A stretch of 64,000 nt of DNA, taken from the NCBI GenBank assembly GCA_944470555.2, contig OX104129.1, forward strand, positions 44,549,998-44,613,997, read 5' to 3'. The translations under genes and the position numbers were made by a program. The DNA is from Heterobilharzia americana (taxonomy: Eukaryota > Platyhelminthes > Trematoda > Strigeidida > Schistosomatidae). Below, piece after piece: positions 61,701 to 64,000 of the stretch. The notes under the pieces are model-generated. The model was not told the origin of the DNA. It was given only the letters and a program-made list of their open reading frames with translations, and searched no databases. Within the stretch, counting starts at the first letter, position 1, and every line of letters starts with the position of its first letter.

Positions 61701-63714
61701 CTTTACTTCTCTACAGGATATATCTACGGTCTTCCGCAATACACCTTCTGGTGTAAGTTTTAAAGGCTTTTTGAATTGTTATTCTTAAGTATACTGTAGT
61801 TGATAACATTCTCACAATACTCTCACCGCTAGTTTTTACTTTTTTGAATCGTACATCCATATTCAGTGATCAGTAATTTGCTGAAAACGTATTCACTGGC
61901 CATTGCGTCGTTTTCTATCACCTAGAAAATATTTTCAACCTATCTAGTTTTTGATATTTGATAAACCTATATTTGAGTTGGTTCATTGTAAGTTCATTGA
62001 GTTTATCAGAAATCTATTTGTTCTGCTGCAATGATTAAACTTGGAACAAGGAAATTTATGGTTATCTTTTATATTAGGGTGAGTAATTACGTAAATTTAA
62101 ATCTCTTATCTTTAGTTGACTATTGTTATAGGGTGTCAAACAGATATTTTTCCACGTAGCTTACACGTATTATTTATTGTTTCATCCTCCAGTTGGGGAA
62201 ATTTTATGAAACCTAAGGTATTATATTAAATAGCATTCACAAATGGAAGATATGTTCATTGGTAGCTTTCCGTATATCTCTTATGTTGACAGTCCTAAGT
62301 ACTTTTCATCCGTTTTGCTAAAAATATGAGTAAAAGATGACGGTTCGGACAGTATACTTGGCACTCATCATTGTTAAATCGAACTATATTTAGGATTTCA
62401 ACTTTTTCTTATGATAGCCCTGATATCTGCTGGCATTGTATGAAATAAATGAGTTATTTTGCTCAAAGAATTTGCCTATCAAAATTGTAATATTGTCCCA
62501 GTTAATCATTGAACTCAACTGCTTTAGCTATTCGTATTCCATATTTGTCTAATTTTAAAGACTAAATGTGTTGTACACATTAGTATTGAGGAATTAGCAT
62601 TAGCATTCAGGAATTTTAGCAAGTAATGTCACGGTCGAAGTGTTGACCTGAACACTGGTATATATATATATATATATGAACACCTATAAAATAACCTTCT
62701 ATACTCATTTCACTTACAGAAGAAACTGGTAAAAATATAGAAGGCATATCAGAAGGATAAGATGTTCGCAAAACGCTACTTTATTTGTATATTTACAAGT
62801 GACTGGTTTCTTTATACTTTTCTGAAAGTGCGTTTATCACCCGTTTGATTTTCCGATTAGCTATGTACATGTTCATGCAAATGAATTCTAATTCAGTTTA
62901 ATCTGACTAACTGTTAGAGTTTTCTAATTTCTTTAAGGAATTGTTGAATAAATATTGTACACCTTGTCACATCTTATTCTGCTTGTCTTTCCTTAATTTC
63001 ACTTTCCGTCACTGAGGTGACCATTTGGTTCAGAAATATATGCTATGAGTGGCTTATCCTTCGTAGGACCTCGAGGATCAAGTATTTTAACCAGTGTAAC
63101 TCATTCAGTCATTGAGACATGCAGACCCAAATAAATATTCTCTCCGTGTTGGAATTGCGTGTTAAGACTGATATCGTTTTGATAGTGTTGTAGCTTGTAT
63201 TTGATGTAACTGAAATGGTCCTCTTACTAGATTAACTGACTTCTTTGTTGCTTGTAACATAAAAATAGCGAACTTAGCACTGATTATGCTGTTTAAAATG
63301 GTGTAAACCTTGATAATAAAGTATGCAGCTGAGCTAGTGTAACGTTGAACAGATCACCTGCATCTATTTATTTGTGTACCCAATAACAATTAAACCTTCA
63401 TTCATTTGTTGGTTCTTTTTTTCATATTGTTAACATCATTTAGGGTTGCATTAACATGTCTATAATTCGAGGAGACAAGGTGAATAATGTGCTTTCTATA
63501 TCACTGTTGAAACCAACTGGGAATGTTAGTTTAGGGTAAGCTGTTGATGTTAAAATTTATGTGATATATCAAAACTCACTACTTGAAAACACATGTATTT
63601 ACTGTATTTTATTATTTCTAATGATGTTACTGAAGTATGCTACAACGTGGATATAAAGAATCGGTGTTATTTGTATATCTTCTTCACAGCGATATTACTT
63701 ACACAAATCTCTAG
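52791..63714 (+). CDS. PSMD9: PSMD9, 26S proteasome assembly chaperone (p27/Nas2), first exon missing
   Basis: Six in-phase exons: 52791-52907, 55276-55378, 60413-60627, 61648-61752, 63444-63535 and 63690-63714 (TAG at 63712), 218 residues against about 223 in human. Residues 8-39 are coiled-coil ([20 protein letters not shown]). The Nas2 N-domain follows: [20 protein letters not shown], then [22 protein letters not shown] domain occupies about 127-210: [38 protein letters not shown], then [11 protein letters not shown]. Family members are cytosolic and nuclear chaperones that hold the Rpt4-Rpt5 module during assembly of the proteasome base. The missing N-terminus must come from an exon before 52790, probably across LINE copy D. 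Intron 2 holds LINE copy E and a tRNA-like insertion; intron 3 holds a MITE. The 25-nt last exon is inferred from phase, acceptor and stop. Confidence 0.93.
53500..53650 (-). mobile_element. LINE family 2, 3' end fragment in PSMD9 intron 1
   Basis: TCACCAAGAGTCTTCAACCA and TGATTCCTGTGGTCTAGGGG match, on the minus strand, the C-terminal coding end also seen at 22230-22290 and 39460-39520. Confidence 0.6.
53651..55275. other. Rest of PSMD9 intron 1
   Basis: Intron sequence without recognised elements. A 98-codon open frame at 54393-54689 shows no known motif. Confidence 0.5.
55921..55933. repeat. Target-site duplication of LINE copy E, left
   Basis: GGGTCGTCTCAGT, differing at one position from 59266-59278. 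Confidence 0.85.
55934..59265 (-). mobile_element. LINE family 1 copy E, near full length, in PSMD9 intron 2
   Basis: A 3.3-kb minus-strand insertion bounded by a 13-bp duplication. It is the only copy with the 5' region: a leader at about 59265-59070, then 59068-58847 with [20 protein letters not shown] and [11 protein letters not shown], the start of the endonuclease. Further on come [14 protein letters not shown] remains (58560-58500), the linker, RT ([21 protein letters not shown], motif C read as DLDFTEDD at about 56780-56755) and a 3' end nearly identical to that of copy D with an AATAATAATA tail. Many frameshifts and stops make it inactive. It shows the complete architecture of the family: one leader, endonuclease, RT, C-terminal region and TAA-type tail. 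Confidence 0.9.
59266..59278. repeat. Target-site duplication of LINE copy E, right
   Basis: GGATCGTCTCAGT, 12 of 13 identical to 55921-55933. Confidence 0.85.
59950..60064. repeat. tRNA-like sequence flanked by a perfect 16-bp inverted repeat
   Basis: GTGAAATAAAAATCTG at 59950-59965 is the exact reverse complement of CAGATTTTTATTTCAC at 60049-60064. Between them, 59977-60048 is tRNA-like: TAGCTCAGTTGATAGAGCAC (D arm, A box), ACCGG..CCGGT anticodon stem around a 9-nt TTGAGAAAC loop, and GGCTCGAACCC (T arm, B box). The nine-base loop and mismatches in the T and acceptor stems argue against a functional tRNA. It lies in PSMD9 intron 2. Confidence 0.8.
60886..61030. mobile_element. MITE copy 2 (145 bp) in PSMD9 intron 3
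   Basis: Left end GAGTGACTTTGAAAGTCACT, right end (reverse complement) AAAGTGACTCTAAAGACCAC, with inverted similarity over about 45 bp. The flanking 8-bp ACTTTGTT at 60878-60885 and 61031-61038 is identical. Same family as 30981-31123. Confidence 0.85.
62659..62677. repeat. Short (TA)n tract in PSMD9 intron 4
   Basis: Nine to ten TA units. Confidence 0.9.
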
Positions 63715-63777
63715 AAATTTCAACTCAGCCTTTTACTTTTTCGAATTTCCTTGTTGTATGAAATCTCTGGTTTGTTG

Positions 63778-63783
63778 AATAAA
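63778..63783 (+). promoter_or_regulatory. Polyadenylation signal of PSMD9
   Basis: AATAAA, 64 nt after the proposed TAG at 63712-63714, which supports the small terminal exon. Confidence 0.7.
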
Positions 63784-64000
63784 ACGTATCACAATAAGTT
63801 TGTGTTTGCTAACGATATTTCAGTCACGGAATTCCCTTTCTTTCAGCGTACATATTTTTTTTGAAATTGAAAAGAGGCAAAGCCTGTGGATCTGGTAGGT
63901 TGCCTCAGGAATTCTTTAACGGTTATTATGGAGAATTCTTGGTTATAGGAACTGATGTAGTACGTAGGTATGAAGAGTAAATAGTTTCTTCAAAATACCC

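Noticed and set aside
1..64000. CRISPR array, operon, phage or bacterial defence system
   Set aside because: No spaced direct repeats of CRISPR type and no prokaryotic gene organisation; all strong coding signals are eukaryotic exons or retroelements.

Overview
The window reads as nuclear DNA of a flatworm, most likely a schistosome (blood fluke) or close relative. The evidence is AT-rich sequence, small exons in long introns with GT-AG borders, and dense copies of several non-LTR retrotransposon types, Penelope-like elements and a hammerhead-ribozyme SINE of the Smalpha type known from Schistosoma. The species cannot be fixed from the sequence alone. There is no bacterial, phage or CRISPR content.

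Only two host genes are firmly recognisable, both on the + strand. (1) 42079-48244 is the 3' part of an HMGXB4-like (HMG2L1) nuclear HMG-box gene: four exons with matching splice phases and a polyadenylation signal at 48308. (2) 52791-63714 is PSMD9 (proteasome assembly chaperone p27/Nas2): six exons giving 218 residues, missing only the start of the first exon, with a polyadenylation signal at 63778. A third coding candidate is a 175-codon open frame at 22533-23060 with a basic C-terminus. I do not recognise it.

The rest is a layered graveyard of mobile elements. 0-6 kb holds two diverged copies of an unknown repeat and scraps of LINE family 1. 9.4-9.9 kb and 33-34 kb hold decayed MULE-like transposases (- strand). 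11.9-14.9 kb is a CR1-type (SR1-like) LINE hit by two tRNA-like SINEs. LINE family 1 has large copies at 16.0-18.9 (-), 28.2-30.7 (-), 49.9-52.7 (+) and 55.9-59.3 kb (-); two of them keep target-site duplications. LINE family 2 has fragments at 18.9-20.15, 22, 23.6-24.4, 38.7, 39.2-41.1 and 53.5 kb. Penelope-like fragments lie at 20.2-21.1, 34.3-35.2, 36.6-36.8 (-) and 37.0-37.7 kb. Two copies of a ~145-bp MITE with 8-bp target duplications lie at 31.0 and 60.9 kb.

The most interesting structures are the hammerhead-bearing SINE (31.2 kb), a tRNA-like sequence enclosed in a perfect 16-bp inverted repeat inside a PSMD9 intron (60.0 kb), the MITE pair, the mosaic relationship among LINE family 1 copies and their shared extra residue in the reverse transcriptase YxDD-type motif, and the 25-nt coding end exon of PSMD9.
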